Below are positions 16,557-24,212 of a stretch of 32,888 nt of DNA, in pieces. The translations under genes and the position numbers were made by a program. Positions within the stretch are counted from its first letter, which is position 1, and each line of letters opens with the position of its first letter. The notes beneath the pieces are model-generated. The model was not told the origin of the DNA. It was given only the letters and a program-made list of their open reading frames with translations, and did not search any database. Source of the DNA: Deltaproteobacteria bacterium (GTDB lineage: Bacteria > Desulfobacterota > Binatia > UTPRO1); the NCBI GenBank assembly GCA_029262315.1, contig JAJCZP010000021.1:1-32888 (forward strand), read 5' to 3'.

Positions 16557-17624
16557 CTACCGAACCGGGACGGGCGGCGCGGCAGGCACCGGCCAGCCGC
16601 TCGAGACGAGACGGTCCTGGTCCTCGTCGATCAGCAAAGCCTCGACACCGGCGGTACGCTCGACGAAAGCCAGCCCATCGACGGCACCCATCACGACGAC
16701 CGCCGTGGCAAGGGCGTCGGCTTCGATCGCGCGGCGAGCCAGGACCGTCACGCTGATCAGCCCGCGTGTCGGCTGCAGCGTCCGCGGATCGAGAATATGA
16801 TGGTAGCGAATCCCATCGACCTCGAAGAACCTCTCGTAGTCTCCGGATGTCGATACCGCACCGTCACCGACCTCCACGGCCATCAGCGGGACGTCGTCCC
16901 CCCTCGGATCCTGCACGCCGACGCGCCAGGGACGCCGACCCGGGCCACGGCCGAACGCTCGCACATCTCCGCTGATCTCGACGACACCGCCGCGTATCCC
17001 TTCGGCGCGGAGTACCTCGACGACGCGATCAGCCGTGTAGCCTTTGGCGATGCCCCCGAGGCCGAGGGCCATACCGGACCGGGCAAGCGTGATCGTCCCC
17101 TGCGCCCGCTGAACCGAAAGTCCGCTCAGCTCGATCAAGGGGTAGAGCGTCTGTAGCTCCTCGGAAGACGGCACACGCGGATTCTGGGGGATCCCCCACA
17201 GCTTGATGGCGGGCCCCATCAGGGGATTGAACGCGCCGCCGGTCTGCGCCGCGACCGCCGCCGCGGCATGCGCGAGGTCTGCGAGGTCCCGGGGGACACG
17301 CACCGGGCCCGTGCCGGCCTGAGCGTTCAAGCGACTCAGGTCGCTGTCGCGGCGATACGAGCTGAGCAACTGCTCCAGACGGGCCACCTCGGCAAAGCCG
17401 CGCTCGATCGCGCGCACCCCCGAACGCTCATCGCTGGCCGCCACAGTGAGCGTGACGACGGTGCCCATGTGATGGGCCGAGCGGGTGACGATCTCCTCGT
17501 CGCGGGCGGCGCAGGACGATGCGACACCGAAAAGCGCCAGGGCCATGACAACGCGAAGGAGCGATTGCGGTGGGCGGCCGATCCGCTCGCTGTCAGCCGC
17601 GCACACACCAGAAACGTGGAGCAT
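16557..17624 (-). CDS. apbE: ApbE-family FAD:protein FMN transferase (NosX-like lipoprotein)
   Basis: Protein of 355 aa that covalently attaches FMN to threonine in target proteins. The signal region ends in a lipobox-like VASSC, so it is probably a periplasmic lipoprotein. Family motifs include HHMGTVVTLTV, the GGIAKGYTADR loop, ISGDVRAFG, HHILDPRT and the late EADALATA metal site. The neighbouring NosR half carries the matching flavinylation threonine (SGAT), so NosR is the likely substrate, as NosX/ApbE serves NosR elsewhere. It lies upstream of rrf2 with a promoter-like gap between them, so it may be separately transcribed. The start at ATG 17624 lacks a strong ribosome site; an internal start closer to the signal core is possible. 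Confidence 0.9.
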   Translation of the reverse strand: MLHVSGVCAADSERIGRPPQSLLRVVMALALFGVASSCAARDEEIVTRSAHHMGTVVTLTVAASDERSGVRAIERGFAEVARLEQLLSSYRRDSDLSRLNAQAGTGPVRVPRDLADLAHAAAAVAAQTGGAFNPLMGPAIKLWGIPQNPRVPSSEELQTLYPLIELSGLSVQRAQGTITLARSGMALGLGGIAKGYTADRVVEVLRAEGIRGGVVEISGDVRAFGRGPGRRPWRVGVQDPRGDDVPLMAVEVGDGAVSTSGDYERFFEVDGIRYHHILDPRTLQPTRGLISVTVLARRAIEADALATAVVVMGAVDGLAFVERTAGVEALLIDEDQDRLVSSGWPVPAAPPVPVR

Positions 17625-17750
17625 CCCCCAGGAGAAGTCCAGGCTGACTGCGGGTGGCGTGTCGCTCAGCCCGAGGTCGTCGTATGTTCTTCAGGCGCTC
17701 GCTCGTTGCGAATGCATCACAGCCGGCTGGTCCAGCGCAGGGCACGCACG

Positions 17751-18899
17751 CTAGAGCCCGATCTCGCGTGCGATCATCTCGCGCTGCAGCTCGCTCGAGC
17801 CCTCACCGAACTCGAACACCTTGCAGTCGCGGTACCAGCGTTGGACCGGCGAGTCGGCCATGAAGCCGGTGGCGCCATGGTAGTGCAGCGCACGCTCGGT
17901 GATGCGCGTGCACGCCTCGGTGGCGAAGAGCTTGGCCATGGAGGCCTCGCGTCCGTGGGGAAGGTTGCGGTCGGCGGCCATCGCCGCGCGGTGGCAGAGC
18001 AGACGCGCGGCCTCGATCTGCATCGCCATATCGACGATCCCGAAGCGCACGGCCTGGAAGGAGCCGATCGGCTGGCCGAACTGGACGCGCGTGCGGGCGT
18101 GTTCGACGGTCGCGTCGAGTGCAGCGCGCGCGATCCCAGTCGCGAACGCCGCCGAGGCGATGCGGCCCAGAGTCAGCGTGCGGAGCGCATCGAGAAAGCC
18201 GCGGTGCTCGCGGCCGAGCAGGTACTCCCGCGGCACCCGGCAATCCTCGAACACCAGCTCGGCCATTTCGGAGGCCCGCACACCGAGCTTCGAGAGCGTG
18301 GCGCCGACGCGAAAACCCGGTGTGTCTCGGGGAACGAGAAACAGCGACAGGCCCTTTAGTCCCTGATCGGGTGCTGTGGATGCCACGACGACCAGGAAAT
18401 CGGCGATGGGAGCGTTGGTGATGAAGAGCTTGGTACCGTTTAGGACGTACCCGTCGCCGCTCATGACGGCCCGGGTGGCGATCGAGGCCGCGTCCGAGCC
18501 CGCGCCGGCCTCGGCAAACCCCCAGGCGCCGATTTTGTCGCCACGCAGCGCCGGGACCAGCCACTCCTGTTTGAGCGCATCGGATCCGAACGCGAGGAGC
18601 GCCGAGCATGCCAGCGCCATGTGCACGTAGATACCAAGTGCGATGCCGCCAGACCCATAGGCGAGTTCCTCGCACAGCAGCGCATAGTCGAGGTTGCTAC
18701 CGCCGGCGCCACCGTATTCCTCGGGAAATCGAAGGCCAAGGTAGCCGAGAGCGCCGAGCCTGGGAAAGAGCTCGACGGGAAAGTGCTCCGTGGCGTCGCT
18801 CGCCGCGGCGAGCGGCGTGATCTCGCGTGCAACAAAATCGCGGAGCGCCTGCTGCAACGCGCGTTGCCGATCGCTCAGGTAGAAATCCGGCGCGGCCAT
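17751..18899 (-). CDS. Acyl-CoA dehydrogenase
   Basis: Protein of 382 aa, the normal length for the family. It inserts a 2,3-double bond into an acyl-CoA using FAD. FAD-binding motifs GFAEAGAGSDAA and LFITNAPIADFLVV, and the C-terminal HGATGFM-x-DSPVQRWYRDCK are present. The catalytic base is the Glu in FGEGSSELQ, matching MCAD/SCAD E376-type positions. ATG 18899 follows the crotonase TGA by one base and has GAGGA upstream, so the two are coupled. It ends a three-gene minus-strand operon with crotonase and amidohydrolase. Chain-length preference cannot be told. Confidence 0.93.
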   Translation of the reverse strand: MAAPDFYLSDRQRALQQALRDFVAREITPLAAASDATEHFPVELFPRLGALGYLGLRFPEEYGGAGGSNLDYALLCEELAYGSGGIALGIYVHMALACSALLAFGSDALKQEWLVPALRGDKIGAWGFAEAGAGSDAASIATRAVMSGDGYVLNGTKLFITNAPIADFLVVVASTAPDQGLKGLSLFLVPRDTPGFRVGATLSKLGVRASEMAELVFEDCRVPREYLLGREHRGFLDALRTLTLGRIASAAFATGIARAALDATVEHARTRVQFGQPIGSFQAVRFGIVDMAMQIEAARLLCHRAAMAADRNLPHGREASMAKLFATEACTRITERALHYHGATGFMADSPVQRWYRDCKVFEFGEGSSELQREMIAREIGL

Positions 18900-18900
18900 C

Positions 18901-19677
18901 TCAGCGTCCTCGGAAGACCGGAGCGCGCTTCTCGTCGAAGAACGCCTTGACGCCCTCGCGGTGGTCCTCGGTCTGGATGCACTGCACCTGGGCAAAAACC
19001 TCGTAGTCGAACTCGCTGTCGCGGTCGCGGTCGAGCGAGCGGCGAATGGCGCGCTTCGTGAACGCGAGCGCGATCGGCGGCCCGGCGCGGAGCCGTCCGG
19101 CGAGGTCGGCCACCGCTGCGTCGAGCTCCTCGGCGGGCACGACCCGGTGCACGAGTCCGAGGTCGAGTGCCTCGTCCGTACGGACGAGCCTTCCCGTCAG
19201 CATCATCTCGGTGGCAGCCCCGAGGCCGATCAGGCGCGGCAGGTAATAGCCGGCCGACATGTCGCACCCCGCGAGGCCGATGCGCACGAACGGCGCGCCA
19301 AGGCGAATGCCCGCCGCCGCGATCCGAAAGTCGCTGGCGAGGGCCAACCCGAATCCGCCGCCGACGGTATCGCCGTGCAACCGCGCGATCACCGGGATGT
19401 CGAGGTCGGCGATGCGCCGGACCGGATCGAGGTAGCGTTCCACGATCGGCTCCCACTCGCGCGGCGTACGCTCGATCATCTCGGCGCGGTCGGCACCGGC
19501 CGAAAACACCGGGCCCTCGGCGGCGAGCACCAATACCCGGTCGTCACCCCCCCGCACGGTATCGAGCGCCTCGATCAGAGCCTCCAGCAGTTCGAAGCTG
19601 AGCGCGTTCATCTGCTCCGGTCGGGCGAGGGTGATCGTCGCGACCCCGTCATGGCTCTCAAGTCGAATCGGTGTCAC
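18901..19677 (-). CDS. Crotonase-fold enoyl-CoA hydratase/isomerase family protein lacking both hydratase glutamates
   Basis: Protein of 258 aa. GTG 19677 has a strong GGAGGA ribosome site. The fold is clear: LARPEQMNALS, oxyanion-hole FSAGAD, and GDTVGGGFGLALASDFRIA. In rat mitochondrial enoyl-CoA hydratase E144 and E164 are catalytic; here the matching positions appear to be Gly (in GGFGLA) and Phe (in GAPFVRIG). An Asp in GLAGCD aligns with the Asp of dienoyl-CoA isomerases. It is therefore unlikely to be a simple hydratase; isomerase, lyase or hydrolase chemistry is possible. It lies between the amidohydrolase and acyl-CoA dehydrogenase genes in one operon. Confidence 0.88.
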   Translation of the reverse strand: MTPIRLESHDGVATITLARPEQMNALSFELLEALIEALDTVRGGDDRVLVLAAEGPVFSAGADRAEMIERTPREWEPIVERYLDPVRRIADLDIPVIARLHGDTVGGGFGLALASDFRIAAAGIRLGAPFVRIGLAGCDMSAGYYLPRLIGLGAATEMMLTGRLVRTDEALDLGLVHRVVPAEELDAAVADLAGRLRAGPPIALAFTKRAIRRSLDRDRDSEFDYEVFAQVQCIQTEDHREGVKAFFDEKRAPVFRGR

Positions 19678-19755
19678 GGCTGTCCTCCGATCGGTCGAAA
19701 TGCGTAGTCGACTTTCATCGCTGCCAGGATCGCGCCCTCGGGGCGGCATCCATGC

Positions 19756-20610
19756 TCATCCCTCGAGCCGGAACGCCCGGATCGTGTTGTCGCGTACGAT
19801 CTTGCGATAGACGGTGTCGTCGAGGCCCAGGTCCCGAAGCTCCTGCAGAGTGCGGTCGAAGGTGAGCAACGGATAGTCCGTCGCCCATAGCACCTTGTCC
19901 TGACCGTAAGAGCTGGCGAACTTGACGAACGACTCGGGCCAGTGCTTCGGCGCACGCGCACTCGTTTCGACGTACACGTTGGGGTGCTTCCATGCGAGAA
20001 CCATCATCTCCTCGTGCCACGGCTGACCGAGATGGCAGCCGATGATCACGAGTTCCGGGAACGCGAGCGCAATCTCGTCGAGGTAAATCGGTCGGCCCGC
20101 CTCGGAGGGCAGGAGCGGGCCCGTGTGTCCCACCTGCATGCACACCGGGAGCGCAAGCTCGACGCACTTCGCATACACGGGCCAGTACATCTTTTCGTTC
20201 GGCGGCGCGCCCACCATACCGTTGCCGTAGGCGTACGGCTCGAGGCGTAAACCGCGGAGACCGAGATCCGTTGCCATGTGCTCGATCTTGCGGAGTACGT
20301 CCATCGGCTTGCCGCGCGGATCCACCGTCCCGACCCCAGTAAAACGCGCCGGGTACTTGTCGACGACCGCTGCCACCTCCTCGTTGCTGATGATCTCGAA
20401 GTCGCCGTACCCGAACGCCGACAGCATCACCCTATCGACGCCGGCCTCATCCATGTGCGCAATCATCTGTTCCGGCGTCATGCCGCGTTCGAAGATGTCC
20501 ATCGAGGCGTAGCGCCGGAAGATGTGCTTGAACTCGTCCGGCCAGCGATCGAAGGTCCCCGGTGGCACCAGCGTGCCCCACGCGTCGATTGCTCCGACTT
20601 GCTTGCTCAT
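19756..20610 (-). CDS. Amidohydrolase-2 (ACMSD-like) family protein without the N-terminal HxH
   Basis: Protein of 284 aa with AAGGAG before ATG 20610. It has the TIM-barrel pattern of Amidohydro_2 proteins (ACMSD, resorcylate decarboxylase relatives): ERGMTPEQMIAHMDEAGVD, GLRGLRLEPY, VGHTGPL, GCHLGQPW and WATDYPLLTF near the C-terminus. The usual DxHxH metal motif at the N-terminus is replaced by AIDAWGTL (D9). The other His and Asp positions remain, so the metal site is incomplete or differently built. It could be a decarboxylase, a lactone or CoA-linked hydrolase, or an enzyme with altered metal use. It heads the minus-strand operon and is divergent from the fatty acid hydroxylase gene. 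Confidence 0.85.
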   Translation of the reverse strand: MSKQVGAIDAWGTLVPPGTFDRWPDEFKHIFRRYASMDIFERGMTPEQMIAHMDEAGVDRVMLSAFGYGDFEIISNEEVAAVVDKYPARFTGVGTVDPRGKPMDVLRKIEHMATDLGLRGLRLEPYAYGNGMVGAPPNEKMYWPVYAKCVELALPVCMQVGHTGPLLPSEAGRPIYLDEIALAFPELVIIGCHLGQPWHEEMMVLAWKHPNVYVETSARAPKHWPESFVKFASSYGQDKVLWATDYPLLTFDRTLQELRDLGLDDTVYRKIVRDNTIRAFRLEG

Positions 20611-20663
20611 TGCGCGCTCTCCTTTCGGCCGGGTTTGCCCCGTGGGCATCCGCCCTCACTCGC

Positions 20664-20692
20664 TTTAGATCAGATTGACAAAACTACGTCAA
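20664..20692 (-). promoter_or_regulatory. Promoter of the amidohydrolase-crotonase-ACAD operon
   Basis: Minus-strand TTGACG (20687-20692) and TCTAAA (20664-20669) separated by 17 bases, about 50 bases before ATG 20610. It overlaps the opposing promoter. Confidence 0.5.
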
Positions 20693-20703
20693 ATGTCTAA
20701 TCG
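20675..20703 (+). promoter_or_regulatory. Promoter of the fatty acid hydroxylase-SDR operon, leaderless geometry
   Basis: Plus-strand TTGACA (20675-20680) and TAATCG (20698-20703), spacer 17. Seven bases separate the -10 box from ATG 20711, so transcription would begin at or next to the start codon. The two facing -35 boxes form the inverted repeat TTGAC-N8-GTCAA. Confidence 0.5.
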
Positions 20704-20710
20704 TCAGGCC

Positions 20711-21439
20711 ATGCAGAACCCATCTCCGACCGAGGTCGCCGGGCACCCAGGGGAGGCGCTGGGGGAGGCGCTGGCCTCGAAATCGCTGGCGGAACGCCGG
20801 GCGGTGCTCTTCGCCACCATCCCGCGGTGGTACTCAGGCTACGCGCATTTGATCTTCATCAACGTGCTGGCCGGCCTCGGCGTCTACATGCTCGTCGGCA
20901 GGCTGGCGCAGCCGACGCCTTGGGAATGGCTCTTGGTCCCGGCGCTCTTCGTGTTTGCGAACTGGTTCGAGTGGATGGTTCACCGGGGGCCGATGCATCA
21001 TCCCACCCGCGGCCTCCGCATCCTCTATCGGCGGCACACCCTGGAGCACCACGCCATCTTCACCGAGGATGACATGGCCATCCGCAACCACCGTGAGTTC
21101 TACCTCATCCTCTTTCCCTGGTGGGCATTGCCGTCGTTGCTGGTGCTGAACCTACCGATTCCGCTCGTCCTGAGTGTCATGGTGTCCCCGAATCTGGGCT
21201 ACCTCTTCTACGCCAGCACGCTGGTCTACTACCTGGTGTACGAGTGGTTCCACACAGTGCACCACTTGCCGCCGGAGTCGTGGATCGGCCGACGGTCGCT
21301 TGTGCGGTGGGTGCGCACACACCATGCCCGGCACCACGACTTGGCGCGGATGACGGACGGAAACTTCAACGTGTCCTTTCCGCTCTGGGACTACATCCTA
21401 GGATCGTGTCTCGCGCCGCGGCCTGAAGTGGACGCGTAG
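20711..21439 (+). CDS. Fatty acid hydroxylase / sterol desaturase family membrane protein
   Basis: Protein of 242 aa from ATG 20711; ATG 20693 is the alternative, and neither has a ribosome site. It has four or so membrane helices and the diiron histidine boxes HRGPMHH, HTLEHH, HTVHH and HHARHH. This superfamily hydroxylates or desaturates sterols, carotenoids and fatty acids with O2 at a nonheme diiron site in the membrane. The SDR gene follows by 23 bases and could oxidise the alcohol formed. It is first in the plus-strand side of the divergent island. Substrate is unknown. Confidence 0.88.
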   Translation: MQNPSPTEVAGHPGEALGEALASKSLAERRAVLFATIPRWYSGYAHLIFINVLAGLGVYMLVGRLAQPTPWEWLLVPALFVFANWFEWMVHRGPMHHPTRGLRILYRRHTLEHHAIFTEDDMAIRNHREFYLILFPWWALPSLLVLNLPIPLVLSVMVSPNLGYLFYASTLVYYLVYEWFHTVHHLPPESWIGRRSLVRWVRTHHARHHDLARMTDGNFNVSFPLWDYILGSCLAPRPEVDA

Positions 21440-21462
21440 AAATCGTTGACGAGGGAGGAACG

Positions 21463-22269
21463 ATGAAATCGAACTTGGTCTTCTTCGTCACTGGCGCAGC
21501 CAACGGCGTCGGCGCCGCGACGTGCGAGCTGGTCGTAAAACGCGGCCATCGGGCGGTGGTGTGCGACCTCGATGGCGCTGCGGCCGCGGCACTGGCGACC
21601 TTCTTTGGAGAGCGCGCGCACGCGATCACGCTCGACGTACGTGATCCCGCAGCATGGGAACATGCCCTGGATGAGGCGTGGACACATTTCGGAGCCGTAG
21701 ACGTGCTGGTGAACAACGCCGGCCTCATGCACTCGGGCTACGTGCGTGATCAGACACTCGAGCAGATCGAGCACATGGTCGCCGTCAACTTCCTCGGGTT
21801 GGTGAACGGAGTGCGAGCCATCGTACCCCGTCTCCTCGCGCAGGAGCGGGGGCACGTCATCAACATGGGCAGTCTCGTCGCGTTCTTTCCGATCAAGGGG
21901 CAGACGGTCTACTCGGCGACCAAGCATGCCGTGCGCGCCTTTCACCACGGGTGCGCACTCGAGTACGCAGACTCGCCGATCGCCTTCTCGCTCGTTTGCC
22001 CGGGAGCGATCGACACTGAGATGCTGCGTCGGCAGATTGCCGACGATTCGAACGCGGCAGCGTTCGCCGATCCAGCGCTCACGGCCAGGCAGGTGGCGGA
22101 GGGAGTGTACCGAGCTGCCGAGTCACGGCCGAGCGAGGTGCTGATACCGCGTTGGCGCGGCGAGGGGGTTCGTCTTGCAGGCGCCTACCCTGCGGCAGTG
22201 CGGCTCATCAACAGAGAGGCTGAGCGCCGTGGACGCGCGCGACTGCGTACTCTCAGGGGGCGTTCTTGA
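21463..22269 (+). CDS. Short-chain dehydrogenase/reductase (classical SDR)
   Basis: Protein of 268 aa. Cofactor motif TGAANGVG (10-17), NNAG (84-87), and the catalytic set S137, Y150 and K154 (YSATK) are all present. After the second strand the acidic residue in VCDLDG suggests NAD(H) preference. Substrate-side sequence ends CPGAIDTEM, typical of the family. GGGAGGAA precedes ATG 21463. It lies directly behind the fatty acid hydroxylase gene, so oxidation of its alcohol product is a sensible guess. The C-terminus is Arg-rich. Confidence 0.92.
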   Translation: MKSNLVFFVTGAANGVGAATCELVVKRGHRAVVCDLDGAAAAALATFFGERAHAITLDVRDPAAWEHALDEAWTHFGAVDVLVNNAGLMHSGYVRDQTLEQIEHMVAVNFLGLVNGVRAIVPRLLAQERGHVINMGSLVAFFPIKGQTVYSATKHAVRAFHHGCALEYADSPIAFSLVCPGAIDTEMLRRQIADDSNAAAFADPALTARQVAEGVYRAAESRPSEVLIPRWRGEGVRLAGAYPAAVRLINREAERRGRARLRTLRGRS

Positions 22270-22382
22270 GCAACAACACGCCCATGCCGTCCGTGGGAAC
22301 GCGATCTGCTCCTGAGCTCTCTCGTGAACACCGGGCGTGGCCTCCCCCGTTCGCACGGTCGGCAGGTTTCGAGAGCCACAAC

Positions 22383-22411
22383 TTGACATATAGACGCTGA
22401 ACGTCTACCTA
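22383..22411 (+). promoter_or_regulatory. Promoter of the tetR-led catabolic operon, leaderless geometry
   Basis: TTGACA (22383-22388) and TACCTA (22406-22411), spacer 17. Only eight bases lie between the -10 box and ATG 22420, and no ribosome site is present, so a leaderless transcript is likely. Confidence 0.55.
22391..22407. promoter_or_regulatory. Probable TetR operator TAGACG-CTGAA-CGTCTA
   Basis: Perfect 6-bp inverted repeat with a 5-base centre, sitting exactly in the spacer between the -35 and -10 boxes of the regulator's own promoter. This is the usual place for a TetR-type autorepression site. Confidence 0.6.
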
Positions 22412-22419
22412 CGGACATC

Positions 22420-23043
22420 ATGGCTGGTCGAGCCCTGAAGAGCGCACAAACGGACGGCGATCTGCGCCGCACGATCCTCGAAGCGGCACGACGACGGTTC
22501 GTCCGCTTCGGTCCGCGGAAAACCACGATGGACGAAATCGCCCGCGAGGCCGGGTGCTCGCGCGCGACAGTCTACGCGCACTTCCGCGACAAGGAAGATC
22601 TCTACGCCAGCCTGCTGCAGGCGGACGCGGTGGTCTTCATCGGTGAGGCAGAGGCCATCCTCGGATCGAAGGACGGGGCGCGCACGAAGATCCGGCGCAT
22701 CGTCGAAATCACCCGCGCTACCTACGCCCGCAATCGCGTCCTCGGGCTCGCCGTTTCCCGCAACGACGAGATGACACTCGATGGTGTCGCCCATGCGTTC
22801 ACGCGCGAGCAGGAGTGGCGCGTCATCGATCTCCTCAAGCGCGTGCTCGAGGAGGGCGTTGCGGAGGGAACGCTCCGGAAGATCGACCCCGAGCGCATCG
22901 CCTACCTCATGTTCCATCTCGGGAGCGTGCTGGTCGAGCGGGAGACGGCGGGAGTCGGCGACTATCCCTTCGACGAGATCGTGGACTTGATGGACGACCT
23001 GTTCGCACGCGGGATTCGAAAGCCGACCTCGCGGCGCAAGTAG
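22420..23043 (+). CDS. TetR-family transcriptional regulator
   Basis: Protein of 207 aa. The N-terminal HTH (about 15-60) reads TILEAARRRF, TTMDEIAREAG and SRATVYAHFRDKEDLY, typical of TetR. The rest is a helical ligand-binding domain with no diagnostic motif. It is the first gene of a run that continues 11 bases later with an acyl-CoA dehydrogenase, so it probably represses this catabolic operon and is relieved by a CoA ester or its free acid, as FadR-like TetR proteins are. A palindrome in its own promoter supports autoregulation. Confidence 0.92.
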   Translation: MAGRALKSAQTDGDLRRTILEAARRRFVRFGPRKTTMDEIAREAGCSRATVYAHFRDKEDLYASLLQADAVVFIGEAEAILGSKDGARTKIRRIVEITRATYARNRVLGLAVSRNDEMTLDGVAHAFTREQEWRVIDLLKRVLEEGVAEGTLRKIDPERIAYLMFHLGSVLVERETAGVGDYPFDEIVDLMDDLFARGIRKPTSRRK

Positions 23044-23054
23044 GAGGTGCCCCG

Positions 23055-24212
23055 GTGGCGTTTCCAGATTGGACGGAGGAGCACGCGGCGTTCCGCGACG
23101 CTGTCCGGCGTTTCGTAGCCAAGGAAATTCGGCCGAACGCCGAGCGATGGCAGGCCGAGGGGTACTTTCCCGATGATCTCTTCCCCAAGGCCGGTGCGCT
23201 CGGCCTGCTCGGCATCCGGTTCGATCCGAAGTGGGGCGGCGGCGGACTCGACTTCTGGTACACCGTCATTCTCGTTGATGAGTTGGCCAAGGGGCGGGAT
23301 ATCGGCTGCGTGGTCGGGCTGCTCGTTCAGTGCGAGATGGCGACCTCGGTCATCCATGCGCACGGGACAGACGAACTACGGTCGGAGTGGCTGGTGCCAG
23401 CGATCCGGGGTGAGCGGATCGCGGCCCTCGGCGTCACTGAGCCGAGCGGTGGATCAGACGTTGCGGCCATCCGGACGTCTGCCAAGGTTGAGGGCGACGA
23501 CTACGTCATCCGCGGCTCAAAGATCTTCATCTCGAACGGCGTCCGGGCCGATTTCGTAACGCTCGCCGTCCGTACCGGTGGCCCAGGAGCCGACGGCGTG
23601 AGCTTGATCGTGTGCCCCACCGACGCCAAGGGCTTCTCGGTTGGGAGGCGGCTCAAGAAGGTCGATCTGCACTCGAGCGACACCGCGGAACTGTTTTTCG
23701 ACGACGTGCGTGTTCCCCGCCGCTATCTCGTCGGCGAGGAAGGGCGGGGCTTTCGTTACATCGCGCGCGCGTTCCAGGGCGAGCGTCTCGTGCTGGCGAC
23801 GATGATCAATTCTGTCTGCCGCGACGTCCTGGATGAGACGTTGGCCTACCTGGTCGAGCGCAAGGCCTTCGGGCGCTCGATCGCGTCAATGCAAGTGTGG
23901 CGCCATCGCATGGCGGATCTCATGACCGAACTCGAGGCCTCGGAGCTGCTCACGTACAAGGCGGCGGACGATCTGTGCGCGCAGGCGCCGGGCGCGGAGG
24001 TGAGCGTGAGCATGGCGAAGCTCTATGCGGCGGAGTTGATCCGGCGCCTGGTCCTCGATTGCGCCCAGGCGCACGGCGGCTACGGGTTCATGGAAGAGTA
24101 CTACGTCGCCAGGTGCGCACGCGGCGTGCAGAACTGGGGCGTCGGTGCGGGAACCACCGAGATCATGCGCGAGATCATCGCCGGGCGTCGGATGACCGCC
24201 GCGGGCACGTGA
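23055..24212 (+). CDS. Acyl-CoA dehydrogenase (long-chain/isovaleryl type)
   Basis: Protein of 385 aa from GTG 23055, preceded by a perfect AGGAGG at 7 bases. FAD motifs include ALGVTEPSGGSDVA and KIFISNGVRADFV. The C-terminal loop is VGAGTTEIM, with Ala where MCAD has its Glu. Instead, Glu in the helix motif AFQGERLVLA matches the catalytic position of long-chain and isovaleryl-CoA dehydrogenases. It is thus a different subfamily from the minus-strand enzyme. It overlaps the next gene by four bases (GTGA). It should start beta-oxidation of the substrate activated by the downstream ligase. Confidence 0.93.
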   Translation: MAFPDWTEEHAAFRDAVRRFVAKEIRPNAERWQAEGYFPDDLFPKAGALGLLGIRFDPKWGGGGLDFWYTVILVDELAKGRDIGCVVGLLVQCEMATSVIHAHGTDELRSEWLVPAIRGERIAALGVTEPSGGSDVAAIRTSAKVEGDDYVIRGSKIFISNGVRADFVTLAVRTGGPGADGVSLIVCPTDAKGFSVGRRLKKVDLHSSDTAELFFDDVRVPRRYLVGEEGRGFRYIARAFQGERLVLATMINSVCRDVLDETLAYLVERKAFGRSIASMQVWRHRMADLMTELEASELLTYKAADDLCAQAPGAEVSVSMAKLYAAELIRRLVLDCAQAHGGYGFMEEYYVARCARGVQNWGVGAGTTEIMREIIAGRRMTAAGT

